Assembly: GCF_003173755.1 (NCBI RefSeq)
Contig: NZ_CP029553.1
Span: 4,426,001 to 4,490,000, forward strand
Direction: 5' to 3'
Source: Methylobacterium terrae
Lineage (GTDB): Bacteria; Pseudomonadota; Alphaproteobacteria; Rhizobiales; Beijerinckiaceae
DNA length: 64,000 nucleotides
In this document: in pieces, positions 43,590-52,907 of the stretch
Numbering within the stretch: position 1 is the stretch's first letter
Layout of the letters: every line of letters begins with the position of its first letter
The notes under the pieces: model-generated
Told to the model about the DNA's origin: nothing
Seen by the model: the letters and a program-made list of their open reading frames with translations, nothing else
Databases searched by the model: none
Made by a program: the position numbers and the translations under genes

Positions 43590-44165
43590 CTAGCGCACCG
43601 TCACCTGATCCTTGATCTTGTCATAGGTCGCCCGGCTCAGGACCCGCTTCGACAGGAGTTCGCCCGGCGACCCGTAGGGCCGCTTGGCGATGATCGCCTT
43701 GCCGATCATGCCGCCGCCAAGGCCGTTCAGTTCCGCTACGCTCGCGGTGTTGAGGTCGACGGTGCCGGTCGACGGCGGTGCGTCGGCGGTGGCGTCGGCC
43801 TGGGGCAGCGGCGCGGAGGGCGCGGCCGGTGTGAAGACCGGGGGAGGGGAGGGGGCCGGGGCAGGCGCCGGCACGTCGCTCGGCGCCGGGGCCGCCTCCG
43901 CCACCGGCGGCTGGCGCTGCGCCGGCGGGTCCGCCGGGCGCGGACCCGGATAGACCGAGCGCACCGGGTCCCCGCCCTCGCTCGGCGGCGGGCTCGCGGG
44001 CGCGACGCTCCGCCCGGGTTCGGCCCGCTTGGACGAATCCACCTTGGGCGGCTCCGACACGTGCGTGACGGTGGAGCGCGGCATCAGCACCTGCCACAGG
44101 CCGGCGAGGCCGGCCGCCAGCACGACGATGACGAGGGCGCGGGTGATGGCCGAACCGGTCAGCAT
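43590..44165 (-). CDS. Membrane-anchored helix-hairpin-helix (ComEA-like) protein
   Basis: 191 residues. A single N-terminal hydrophobic helix (residues 9-27, ITRALVIVVLAAGLAGLWQVL) anchors it, with the rest probably periplasmic. A long Pro/Ala-rich spacer (about 40-130) leads to a C-terminal helix-hairpin-helix domain: VDLNTASVAELNGLGGGMIG, then KAIIAKRPYGSPGELLSKRV, which is the DNA-binding fold of ComEA and related proteins. In ComEA it takes up DNA; here no other competence gene is near, so that role is only possible. The domain is well preserved. Confidence 0.8.
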   Translation of the reverse strand: MLTGSAITRALVIVVLAAGLAGLWQVLMPRSTVTHVSEPPKVDSSKRAEPGRSVAPASPPPSEGGDPVRSVYPGPRPADPPAQRQPPVAEAAPAPSDVPAPAPAPSPPPVFTPAAPSAPLPQADATADAPPSTGTVDLNTASVAELNGLGGGMIGKAIIAKRPYGSPGELLSKRVLSRATYDKIKDQVTVR

Positions 44166-44383
44166 CGCGGCTTCATGTCCTTGGTGGCTCGAGACGGGGC
44201 TGCCGGCGGCAGCGCCGCGCCCATCCTACAACGGGTTATGGCCAGCGCGAGGCATAGACAATCGCGCGCGGCCGATATCCCGCCGGATGTCCACGGATTC
44301 GCGCATGGAATGTCGGTCCCGCCGGGCGGAGCTGCCCTAAAGTCACCGAGGCTGTCGACGCGCCGGACTTCCCGGGAGCACCG

Positions 44384-45274
44384 TCAGGCGGCGGGAACCA
44401 GGCGCCGGATTGCCCGGATCGCCCCGTCCCCGGTGCCCGGTCCGGTGGCGCCGCCGCGGATGCGGCCTTCCGCCTCCGCCAGGGGCTCGACCGCCACCGC
44501 CATGTGGTGGCCGTTGGCGTGGATCAGCCGGGCCTCGTCCAGCATCATCCCGACATGGCCGCGCCAGAACACCAGGTCGCCCCGGCGCAGGCCGGAGAGG
44601 TCCAGGGCGACCGGCACCGGTGCGCCGAGGGCGGCCTCCTGCTGGTCGCTGTCGCGGGGCGCCCGGATGCCGGCGGCGGCGAGCGCCGCCTGCACCAGCC
44701 CGGAGCAGTCGAGCCCGAGGCTGCTGCGCCCGCCCCAGAGATAGGGCGTGCCGAGGAAGCGCAGGGCCGTCGCGGCAAAATCCGGCTCGATCGCGTCGAC
44801 CGGTGCGAGATGCCCGGCGACGACGAAGCCGCCGCCGTGGAGGCGCGCGTACCGGCCTTCGAGGCCGTCGACCGTCACCCCGGCGCCGAGGCTGAGCGCG
44901 CCGAGGACCGGGCGCTTCAGGTCGGCGGCGGGGTAGAGGAAGGTGCGGGGCGCCGCGACCCGGTGCGTCGGGGCCGGATCGGCGGGGCCGAGCGCCTCCG
45001 CCGGGAGATAGCCGACGTAGCCGTCCGCCGCGAGCTGCGCGAAGGCCCAGCCGTCGCGCACGTCGTAGACCGTCACGGCCTCGCCCCGGAGCGCCTCGCT
45101 GTCGAGGGCTGCGAGCGGGTCGGGCGCGCGCCGCAGGGGCGCGAGGGGCGCCCCGATCCGGTGCGGCCGGCCGGGGACGTAGCGCGCCGCCTCGACCCGG
45201 CCGCGCAGGCGCTCGTCGGCGAGGTCGGGCCGGGCCGGGGTCAGGCGCGGGTCGAGGCGGGGAAGCTCGGTCAT
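44384..45274 (-). CDS. NlpC/P60 family cell-wall peptidase
   Basis: 296 residues. Two bacterial SH3-like domains (about 40-160) precede the catalytic NlpC/P60 domain (about 165-290). The catalytic Cys190 sits in SLGLDCSGLVQAAL, and His240 in WRGHVGMML is the second catalytic residue, with a third polar residue likely His252 in LIHANGHH. GTPYLWGGRS just before the Cys is typical. It should cut peptide stems of peptidoglycan. No signal peptide is seen, as in the rhizobial NlpC/P60 group with two SH3 domains; how it reaches the wall is unclear. The 218 bases between this gene and the HhH gene hold nothing recognisable. Confidence 0.87.
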   Translation of the reverse strand: MTELPRLDPRLTPARPDLADERLRGRVEAARYVPGRPHRIGAPLAPLRRAPDPLAALDSEALRGEAVTVYDVRDGWAFAQLAADGYVGYLPAEALGPADPAPTHRVAAPRTFLYPAADLKRPVLGALSLGAGVTVDGLEGRYARLHGGGFVVAGHLAPVDAIEPDFAATALRFLGTPYLWGGRSSLGLDCSGLVQAALAAAGIRAPRDSDQQEAALGAPVPVALDLSGLRRGDLVFWRGHVGMMLDEARLIHANGHHMAVAVEPLAEAEGRIRGGATGPGTGDGAIRAIRRLVPAA

Positions 45275-45515
45275 GGCCCGATCCTCTCAGGGCCGCCCCT
45301 TCCCGGCAAGCCGTCGCCCGCGAGCCGCCCCTCCCGCCGCCGCGACGGTGCCTGCGACCTTATGCCCGACCCGGCGCGGGATCCGCTCACGAACCGAATT
45401 CCGCTGGCGCCGCCGCATCCTACCCGGAAACACCGCGCAACCATTCCAGCCGCGCCGGGTTGGACATGCGCGTGTTGCACTGCAACAATCGTCGTGCCCG
45501 CGCTATGGTCAGCCC

Positions 45516-45881
45516 ATGATGATGAGCCGCACCGTGAAGAAGCCGACCGACAAGCCCCGCAACCTGCCGCCGATCCGGGTGCGCAAGGAGCCCCCGACCG
45601 TCTCCGAGGCGGTGGCCGCGGCCCAGGACCTCGCCGACGACGTCGAGCAGCAGGTCGAGATCGCCGCGGGCCTGATCGGCCTGTCCCCCGAGGAGGTGCG
45701 CCCGCACGTGCTCCAGGCCGCCCAGGTGCTGGCCGCCCGGCCGAAGGCGGAGCGCGCGCCCGAGCGGATCATCAGCACCGGCAACGGCCTGCGCGGTCCG
45801 CGCACGGTCATCGTCGAGCGCCGGGCCGGACGGCCTCTCGTCGAGCGCCGGACCCGTCCGCCGCTCGACGGGCGACGCTGA
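45516..45881 (+). CDS. Hypothetical protein
   Basis: 121 residues; three ATG codons in a row at 45516, 45519 and 45522. The N-terminus is basic (SRTVKKPTDKPRNLPPIRVRKEP) and probably disordered. The middle (about 32-75) is helical: EAVAAAQDLADDVEQQVEIAAGLIGLSPEEVR and HVLQAAQVLAARPKAE. The tail is Arg/Pro-rich with the repeated units VERRAGRPLVERRTRPPL. No family recognised. A GTTGCACTGCAAC inverted repeat lies about 35 bases upstream and may be a control site. (Helical segment: residues 30-74.). Confidence 0.55.
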   Translation: MMMSRTVKKPTDKPRNLPPIRVRKEPPTVSEAVAAAQDLADDVEQQVEIAAGLIGLSPEEVRPHVLQAAQVLAARPKAERAPERIISTGNGLRGPRTVIVERRAGRPLVERRTRPPLDGRR

Positions 45882-46060
45882 CGCGTCCGCAATCCTGTTA
45901 TCCATCTTATGCTGTTGCGCGCGGCACCGCATCCGAGAGATTATTGTTCACCATCGAACGCCGCGCAGCGGTTTCGACGGTCCGCCGGCCCGTGTTATGC
46001 TGGCGGTACGAGGATCCTGCGGCGAGGGCGACGTCCGGTTGCCGTCGGTATGGTGTGCAC

Positions 46061-46522
46061 ATGAACTCTCTCGAGCCTGTCCTGGCAGGCGTGGATGCGT
46101 TGCGGCTCGACAACCAGCTCTGCTACGCGCTCTACGCGGCCTCCCACCGCATGACGAAGTGCTACCGGCCGCTGCTCGAGCGGCTGGGCCTCACCTACCC
46201 GCAATATCTCGTGCTGATCGTGCTGTGGGAGAATGACGGCCTCACGGTCTCCGATATCGGCCGTCGCCTGCGGCTCGATTCCGGCACGCTGACCCCGGTG
46301 CTCAAGCGCCTCGAGGCGGCCGGCTTCGTGCGCCGCACCCGGCGCCAGGCCGACGAGCGCGAGGTCGAGATCAGCCTGACCGAGGAGGGCCGGGCCCTGC
46401 AAGCCGAGGCCGTGGACGTGCGCCGGTCGGTGGTCCAGACCCTGCAGATGTCCGAGGGCGAGATCGCGGACCTGCGCGCCCGCCTCGACAGCCTCATCGC
46501 CACGCTGGGCAGCGACGCCTGA
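46061..46522 (+). CDS. ohrR: OhrR-like MarR family peroxide-sensing regulator
   Basis: 153 residues. The N-terminal block [20 protein letters not shown] carries Cys21, in the position of the reactive cysteine of OhrR, and [23 protein letters not shown] follows, which is the OhrR pattern. The winged helix (about 60-110) has [20 protein letters not shown], and the wing contains [17 protein letters not shown]. OhrR represses ohr, an organic hydroperoxide reductase gene, and lets go when the Cys is oxidised. No ohr gene is next to it, so its target must lie elsewhere. Confidence 0.8.
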   Translation: MNSLEPVLAGVDALRLDNQLCYALYAASHRMTKCYRPLLERLGLTYPQYLVLIVLWENDGLTVSDIGRRLRLDSGTLTPVLKRLEAAGFVRRTRRQADEREVEISLTEEGRALQAEAVDVRRSVVQTLQMSEGEIADLRARLDSLIATLGSDA

Positions 46523-46805
46523 CGCCGGACCGGATTGTTTTGCCGGTTAACAAATCCTGCTTGAGCGCCGCGGCGCAACCCGCTTAAAGGGACGGGCGAG
46601 GTGTGCCGTCCGCCGCGAGGGGCCGGCCCGATCGCACGACGAAGGACCGCCCGAGGCGCCTCCCGGGAGGTCGTCGCGGGAGGTCGTCGGCGGTCCCCCG
46701 CCCAAGACCGGACCAGCGAGTGCGCCCCGCCGTGACACCCGTGATCTGCCCCCGCCTTCGAGCCGGCCTTCCGGGATACGGCGTCCTTGCGGGCCGGGCG
46801 GGCGC

Positions 46806-47351
46806 ATGAAGAGCCTGCGCTCCCTCGCGGGCCTCCTCACCGGCTGGTCGGAGCGCAGCGGCGAGCCGCGCCGGCAGGTCGCCGTGCTGCCGGTCCGGCT
46901 CGGCCCGGACGGCGCCCTGCAGGTCATGCTCATCACCTCCCGCGAGACCCGGCGCTGGGTGGTGCCGAAGGGCTGGCCGATGAAGGGCCTGAAGAACTAC
47001 GAGGCCGCCGCCCGCGAAGCCTACGAGGAGGCGGGCCTGATCGGCCGGGTCGGCCGGCGGGCGCTCGGCAGCTACTTCTACCACAAGCGCCTGAAGAGCC
47101 GCGACACCGTGCTGTGCCAGGTCCAGGTCTTCCGCCTCGACGTGCGCAAGCAGCTCAAGACCTGGCCCGAGCAGAACGAGCGCGAGGGGCACTGGTTCAG
47201 CGTGCCGGAGGCGGCCGAGGCGGTGAGCGAGGCCGGGCTCGCCGCGCTGATCCGCGCCGCCGGGGCCGAGGGCGCGAAGGCCCGCAAGGCGAAGGCCAGG
47301 GCGAAGGTCGCGGTCAAGATTCCGCCCAAGGCCCCCTCCAAGGCGCCCTGA
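46806..47351 (+). CDS. NUDIX hydrolase
   Basis: 181 residues. The Nudix helix lies at 56-78, [14 protein letters not shown] followed by REAYEEAGL, matching the REUXEEXGU part exactly; the first Glu of the standard box is Leu62, as in several alphaproteobacterial relatives of the diphosphoinositol-phosphate type. Nudix enzymes hydrolyse nucleoside diphosphates linked to other groups; the real substrate is unknown. The C-terminus is a Lys/Ala-rich tail ([20 protein letters not shown]), probably disordered. The 283 bases upstream, after ohrR, contain no gene I can support. Confidence 0.85.
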   Translation: MKSLRSLAGLLTGWSERSGEPRRQVAVLPVRLGPDGALQVMLITSRETRRWVVPKGWPMKGLKNYEAAAREAYEEAGLIGRVGRRALGSYFYHKRLKSRDTVLCQVQVFRLDVRKQLKTWPEQNEREGHWFSVPEAAEAVSEAGLAALIRAAGAEGAKARKAKARAKVAVKIPPKAPSKAP

Positions 47352-47446
47352 CGCCGCTATCGCGCCGTCACACGCGGCCGGTATAGGCGCGGGATTCGGC
47401 GCGGGCTCCCGGTCCGCCCGGGAGCCCCTCCGGAGCCGCAGACGCG

Positions 47447-48163
47447 ATGGCGATCATCCAGGCCTTCCAGGCCGGCGAATTCCTGAACTCGGCCCTGAGC
47501 CTCGTCTGCGCCTTCGTGCTCGGCACCCTGATCGGGGCGGAGCGCCAGTACCGGCAGCGCACCGCGGGCCTGCGCACCAACGTGCTGGTGGCGGTGGGGG
47601 CGGCGGCCTTCGTCGATCTGGGCATGCGCATCGGCCACGGCGACGGCGCGATCCGCATCGTCGCCTACGTGGTGTCGGGCGTCGGCTTCCTGGGCGCCGG
47701 CGTCATCATGAAGGAGGGGATGAACGTCCGCGGCCTCAACACCGCGGCGACGCTCTGGTGCTCGGCCGCCGTCGGGGCGCTCTCGGGCGTCGACCTCGCG
47801 GCGGAGGCGGCCCTCGTCACCGCCGCCGTGCTCGCCGGCAACACCCTGCTGCGGCCCCTCGTCAACGCCATCAATCGCATCCCGATCGACGAGCGCGACG
47901 CGGAAGCCACCTACGAGGTCCGCGCCGTCACCGAGACCGGCCGCCTCTCCGAGGTGCGCGACCTCCTGGTGGAACGCCTGGAGGCGGCCCACTACCCGGT
48001 GAGCGAGGTCGACGTCGAGGAGCGCGGCGAGGACGACGTCGAGGTGGTCGCCACCCTGGTCAGCACCGCGATCGAGCCGGAGGAGATCGACGCGGTGATC
48101 GCCCGGCTCGGGGCGGCCGAGGGGATCCGGCGGGCGACCTGGACGGTCCGGACGACGGATTGA
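47447..48163 (+). CDS. MgtC/SapB family membrane protein
   Basis: 238 residues. The N-terminal half has about four to five membrane helices with the family signature VLGTLIGAERQYRQRTAGLRTNVLVAVGAAAFV and VSGVGFLGAGVIMKEG, then GLNTAATLWCSAAVGAL. The C-terminal part (about 150-238) is a soluble ACT-like domain (RAVTETGRLSEVRDLLVERL). MgtC-type proteins help cells cope with low magnesium and modulate ATP synthase or phosphate uptake. No magnesium-sensor leader was recognised. It converges on the ABC transporter operon with a six-base gap. (Signature covers residues 25-57.). Confidence 0.88.
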   Translation: MAIIQAFQAGEFLNSALSLVCAFVLGTLIGAERQYRQRTAGLRTNVLVAVGAAAFVDLGMRIGHGDGAIRIVAYVVSGVGFLGAGVIMKEGMNVRGLNTAATLWCSAAVGALSGVDLAAEAALVTAAVLAGNTLLRPLVNAINRIPIDERDAEATYEVRAVTETGRLSEVRDLLVERLEAAHYPVSEVDVEERGEDDVEVVATLVSTAIEPEEIDAVIARLGAAEGIRRATWTVRTTD

Positions 48164-48169
48164 CGGGAT

Positions 48170-49066
48170 CTAGGTCCCGGGCAGCGTCACTCGCTTCGCG
48201 CGCCGGCGCTGGATCGCCAGGAAGCTGCCGAAGGCGAGCCCGATGACGAGGAGCGAGACGCCGGTCGTCACGGTGCCGAGCGCGTAGATCTCCGGCGTCG
48301 TCACCGTGGTGGTGAGGCCCTGGAGCTCCAGCGGCAGGGTGTTGCGCCCGCCGATCGCCTGGCTGGTGCGGGCGAGCTCGTCCCAGGACAGGGTGAAGCC
48401 GAAGAGCGCCACGCCGACGAGGGAGGGCAGGATGATCGGCACCACGACGTGGATCAGGGATTGCGGGCCGGTGGCGCCGAGGTCGCGGGCCGCCTCCTCG
48501 TAGGCCGGGTTGAAGCGGTTGAACACCGCGAACATGATCAGGAGGCCGAAGGGCAGGGTCCAGGTGAGGTGGGCGCCGAGAGCGGAGGTGAACAATCCCA
48601 TCACGGTGCCGTGGTCCTGGAGGAAGCCCCAGCCGGTCCGGGCGGCGAGCGCCTTGACGCCCTCGTCGATCAGCCGGAATTCGAGGCCGATGCCGAGCGA
48701 GACCACGATCGATGGCACGATCAGGCTCGCGACCGCGACGTAGAACAGGGGCGTCTGGCCGAGGAAGCCCTTGCGGAAGGCCAGCCCCGCGAAGAATGCC
48801 AGGGTGACGGTGAGCCCCATTACCACGAGGCCCAGCGCCAGCGAGCGCCGGAACGCCGCCCAGATGTCGACGACGCCGAGACCCGCCCAGAGGCGCGAGA
48901 ACCAGAAGGTCGAGACCCCGTTCATCGGGAAGGTGAGGCCGCCCTGCGGGCCCTGGAAGCTGAGCGCCAGGATCGTCAGGGTCGGCCCGTAGAGGAAGAG
49001 CACGAACAGCCCGAAGAAGGCCGCCAGCACGTAGAACGAGAAGGGGCGGGGCCCGTCGCGGCGCAT
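48170..49066 (-). CDS. ABC transporter permease (PotC/PotI type)
   Basis: 298 residues with six helices. The permease core is present: HLTWTLPFGLLIMF, NPAYEEAARDLGATGPQSLIHVVVPIILPSLVGVALFGFTLSWDELARTS, which includes the EAA loop that contacts the ATPase. It is the last gene of the four-gene operon, four bases after the first permease. It pairs with that permease to form the membrane channel for a polyamine-type substrate. The substrate is inferred from operon layout and family only. (EAA loop at residues 182-210, key part EAARDLGA.). Confidence 0.88.
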   Translation of the reverse strand: MRRDGPRPFSFYVLAAFFGLFVLFLYGPTLTILALSFQGPQGGLTFPMNGVSTFWFSRLWAGLGVVDIWAAFRRSLALGLVVMGLTVTLAFFAGLAFRKGFLGQTPLFYVAVASLIVPSIVVSLGIGLEFRLIDEGVKALAARTGWGFLQDHGTVMGLFTSALGAHLTWTLPFGLLIMFAVFNRFNPAYEEAARDLGATGPQSLIHVVVPIILPSLVGVALFGFTLSWDELARTSQAIGGRNTLPLELQGLTTTVTTPEIYALGTVTTGVSLLVIGLAFGSFLAIQRRRAKRVTLPGT

Positions 49067-49070
49067 CTCT

Positions 49071-50024
49071 CTAAAGCTCCCGGCGCAGGTCGATCAGGCG
49101 GGTGAGGGCTGCGATCAGCACCATCACGGCCCCGAGCAGCACCACCGCGTTGGCGGCGGCCGCGGGGAATTGCAGGTAGGCCATCTGCACCTGGATCACC
49201 TTGCCGACCGAGGCGATCTGCTGACCCCCCATGACGCCGACAGTCACGAAGTCGCCCATGATCAGCGTCAGCACGAAGATCGACCCGATGGCGATGCCCG
49301 GCTTGCACAGCGGCACGATGACGTTCCACAGGGTCTGCCAGGGCGTGGCGCCGGCGTCCGTGGCGGCCTCGATCAGGGATCGGTCGATCCGCATCATCGA
49401 GTTGAAGATCGGCACGATCATGAACACCGTGTCGAGGTGGATGAAGGCCAGCACCACCGAGAAGTCGGAGTAGAGCAGCCCCTCGATCGGGGTGCGGATC
49501 AACCCGAGGCTCATCAGCGTGTCGTTGACGAGGCCGTTGCGGCCGAGCAGCGGCACCCAGGCGATCATCCGGATCACGTTCGAGGTCCAGAACGGGATGG
49601 TGCAGATCAGGAACAGCACCGTCTGCATCGCCGTCGAGCGGACGTGGAAGGCGACGAAGTAGGCCACCGTGAAGCCGATCGACAGCGTCGCGGCCCAGCC
49701 CAAGAGGCAGAACTTCAGCGTCGACAGGTAGGTCCGGAAGGTGGTGCAGAGTTCGCCCCCCGACAGGCAGCCCTCGAACACGTCGGCGTAGTTCTGGAGC
49801 GTGAAGGCCGGGATGATCTCGTACTCGTTGTACTCCCAGAAGCTGACGACCAGGGTGAGCGCCAGCGGCACCAGGAAGAACACCAGGAACACGAGCCCGA
49901 GCGGCATCGCCTGCCAGTAGGCGAGGCGGCGCTGGCGCCGCGTCGCGGCGGCGAGGCCCACGGGGGCCGGAGCGGCGTGCGCCGCCTCCGGCATGGCGTG
50001 AGCGGGAGCCGTCGCCGTGCTCAT
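49071..50024 (-). CDS. ABC transporter permease (PotB/PotH type)
   Basis: 317 residues from ATG 50024, whose ATGA overlap with the binding-protein stop decides the start. It has an Ala/Pro-rich leader, then six membrane helices. The EAA loop reads DRSLIEAATDAGATPWQTLWNVIVPLCKPGIA, and the FLICTIPFWTSNVIRMIAW block is typical of PotB/PotH-like permeases. Two Cys (GCLSGGELC) in a periplasmic loop could form a disulfide. It is the third gene of the operon. (The EAA loop spans residues 230-261.). Confidence 0.88.
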   Translation of the reverse strand: MSTATAPAHAMPEAAHAAPAPVGLAAATRRQRRLAYWQAMPLGLVFLVFFLVPLALTLVVSFWEYNEYEIIPAFTLQNYADVFEGCLSGGELCTTFRTYLSTLKFCLLGWAATLSIGFTVAYFVAFHVRSTAMQTVLFLICTIPFWTSNVIRMIAWVPLLGRNGLVNDTLMSLGLIRTPIEGLLYSDFSVVLAFIHLDTVFMIVPIFNSMMRIDRSLIEAATDAGATPWQTLWNVIVPLCKPGIAIGSIFVLTLIMGDFVTVGVMGGQQIASVGKVIQVQMAYLQFPAAAANAVVLLGAVMVLIAALTRLIDLRREL

Positions 50025-51319
50025 GCGGCGATGAACTCGTTCCACTTGCGCACCATGTAGGTGTTCTCGTCCATTACGGAGTTCCAGCAGGCGACGGCGC
50101 CCATGCGGCTCTCGAACGAGCCGCCGTCGCGCACTGCGCCGGCCTTCTCCATGATGGTGCCGTCCGGGGCCTTGATGTCCTTCTCGGCCGGCTTGCCCTC
50201 CATCCAGAATGCCCATTCGTAGGGCTCCATGTGGGCCTTCGCCGTCTCCAGCACCGCCGAGTAGTAGCCCTGGCGATTCAGATAGGCACCGGCCCAGCCC
50301 GACAGGAACCAATTGATGAAATCGTAGGCAGCGTCGAGCTTCCGGCCGGTCAGGGTCTTGGGCAGGCCGAAGCCCGAGGCCCAGGCGCGGTAGCCCTCCT
50401 TCAGCGGCTGGTAGGTGCAGGCGACGCCCTGCGAGCGCACCTTGGTGACGGCGGGCGACCACATCGACTGGATCACCGTCTCGCCGGACGCCATCAGGTT
50501 CACGGATTCGTTGAAGTCCTGCCAGAAGGCGCGGAACTGGCCGGCGCGCTTGGCCTCGATCAGCACCTTCATGGTGCGGTCGATCTCCGCCTTCGTCATG
50601 TTGCCCTTGTCGGGATAGGTGTAGTCGCCGGTCGCCTCCACCACCATCGCGGCGTCCATGATGCCGATCGACGGGATGTTGAGGATCGAGGCCTTCCCCT
50701 TGAACTCGGGGTTCAGGAGCTCCTTCCAGGACGTGATCGGGCGCTTGATCAGGTCGGGCCGGATGCCGAGCGTGTCGGCGTTGTAGGTGGTCGGGATCAG
50801 GGTGATCCACTCGGTCGGGGAGCTGGCGAACTTGGTCGAGGTCTGGCCCTCGAGGTAGAAGACTTTCTTCGGCGCCGTGCCCTGGTCGCCGATCGTCTTC
50901 GCCCCGACCTCGCCCCTGGTGAAGACCGGGGTGATCTTGTCGGCGTTCTTGATCCGACGCGCGTCCATGCCGACGAGGTTGCCCGACGGCATCAGCTTCT
51001 TGAGGCTGAAATACTCGGAATCGACGATGTCGAACGAGTTCGGCTGGGTGACGACGCGCTTCGACACCTCGTCGGTCACGACCGGGATGTACTCGATCGT
51101 GATGCCGAGATCCTCCTTCACCTTGCGGGCGATGTCGCCGCTCTGGTTCACGGCGGTGCCGAGGTAGCGGAGCGTCACCGGCTCGGCCGCGACGATCGCC
51201 GGAAAGCCCGTGATCGCGCCCGAGCCCGCGGCGAGGCCGGCGGCGGCGCCGGCGCCCTGCAGCAGCGTGCGGCGGGACAAGCGGGGTGTCTGGTCTTTCG
51301 GCGTCTTGATGTCGGTCAT
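50021..51319 (-). CDS. ABC transporter substrate-binding protein, Tat-exported
   Basis: 432 residues. The N-terminus has a Tat signal, RLSRRTLLQGAGAAAGLAAG, with cleavage after VAA. The mature protein is a PotD/PotF-like (family 1) binding protein: NSFDIVDSEYFSLKKLM, GQTSTKFASSPTEWITLIPT, NIPSIGIMDAAMVVEATGDY and YDFINWFLSGWAGAYLNRQG are seen. Polyamine-type substrates are usual for this group, but the pocket cannot be read reliably, so the substrate stays open. It lies 34 bases after the ATPase gene and overlaps the next permease by four bases. Confidence 0.88.
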   Translation of the reverse strand: MTDIKTPKDQTPRLSRRTLLQGAGAAAGLAAGSGAITGFPAIVAAEPVTLRYLGTAVNQSGDIARKVKEDLGITIEYIPVVTDEVSKRVVTQPNSFDIVDSEYFSLKKLMPSGNLVGMDARRIKNADKITPVFTRGEVGAKTIGDQGTAPKKVFYLEGQTSTKFASSPTEWITLIPTTYNADTLGIRPDLIKRPITSWKELLNPEFKGKASILNIPSIGIMDAAMVVEATGDYTYPDKGNMTKAEIDRTMKVLIEAKRAGQFRAFWQDFNESVNLMASGETVIQSMWSPAVTKVRSQGVACTYQPLKEGYRAWASGFGLPKTLTGRKLDAAYDFINWFLSGWAGAYLNRQGYYSAVLETAKAHMEPYEWAFWMEGKPAEKDIKAPDGTIMEKAGAVRDGGSFESRMGAVACWNSVMDENTYMVRKWNEFIAA

Positions 51320-51353
51320 GGCGGGTTCTCCCTTTCGTCCGTTTCGTCGTGCC

Positions 51354-52343
<990 letters not shown>

Positions 52344-52575
52344 CGAGAAAGCTCCCCCCGCTTCGTGCTGCCGTCGGGAGAAGCCCAAGCAAGGCGTGGG
52401 CCAGGGCGGCCCGGCCACCCCGGACCCGGCCGGCGCGGCGCGTCCGGCGAGGGGCGCGATTCCCGCCCGCGAGCCTGTTGCAATGCGCCGGGCGATCCGC
52501 TATCCCCCGCTCGTCTTCGGCGCAACACGAACCGCCCGGCCACCAGGCCGCGGACGGGCGAGGTTGGGCCGACGG

Positions 52576-52650
52576 GCCGTTGTAGCTCAGTGGTAGAGCG
52601 CGTCATTGGTAATGACGAGGTCGGGAGTTCAATCCTCCCCAGCGGCACCA
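52576..52650 (+). tRNA. tRNA-Thr (anticodon GGT), copy 1
   Basis: 75 bases. The acceptor stem GCCGTTG pairs with CAGCGGC (52640-52646), followed by discriminator A and an encoded CCA. The D arm is GCTCAGTGGTAGAGC, the anticodon stem-loop CGTCA-TTGGTAA-TGACG (anticodon GGT, reading ACC), and the T arm GGGAG-TTCAATC-CTCCC. All arms pair well. Confidence 0.97.
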
Positions 52651-52735
52651 TTTCTCACCGTGAGAACTAAAGTTTTCGCTCGGTGTGTCTGAAGGCTGTC
52701 CTATTCCGGTCGGGAGGGCAGCGCGGCACCGGCGC

Positions 52736-52810
52736 GCCGTTGTAGCTCAGTGGTAGAGCGCGTCATTGGTAATGACGAGGTCGGGAGTTCAATCCTCCCC
52801 AGCGGCACCA
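52736..52810 (+). tRNA. tRNA-Thr (anticodon GGT), copy 2
   Basis: Identical in all 75 bases to the copy at 52576, with the same arms, anticodon GGT and encoded CCA. The 85 bases between the copies are unrelated to what lies upstream of copy 1, apart from GC-rich flanks. Confidence 0.97.
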
Positions 52811-52907
52811 TCCGTCTTGCTGAATTCTCCGGATCGATGAGCCCGACCACGCGCCGACACGCCCCGGCCCGGCCGACCGCGCGGGGCGGCCGGCGGGCGC
52901 CGGGCCG

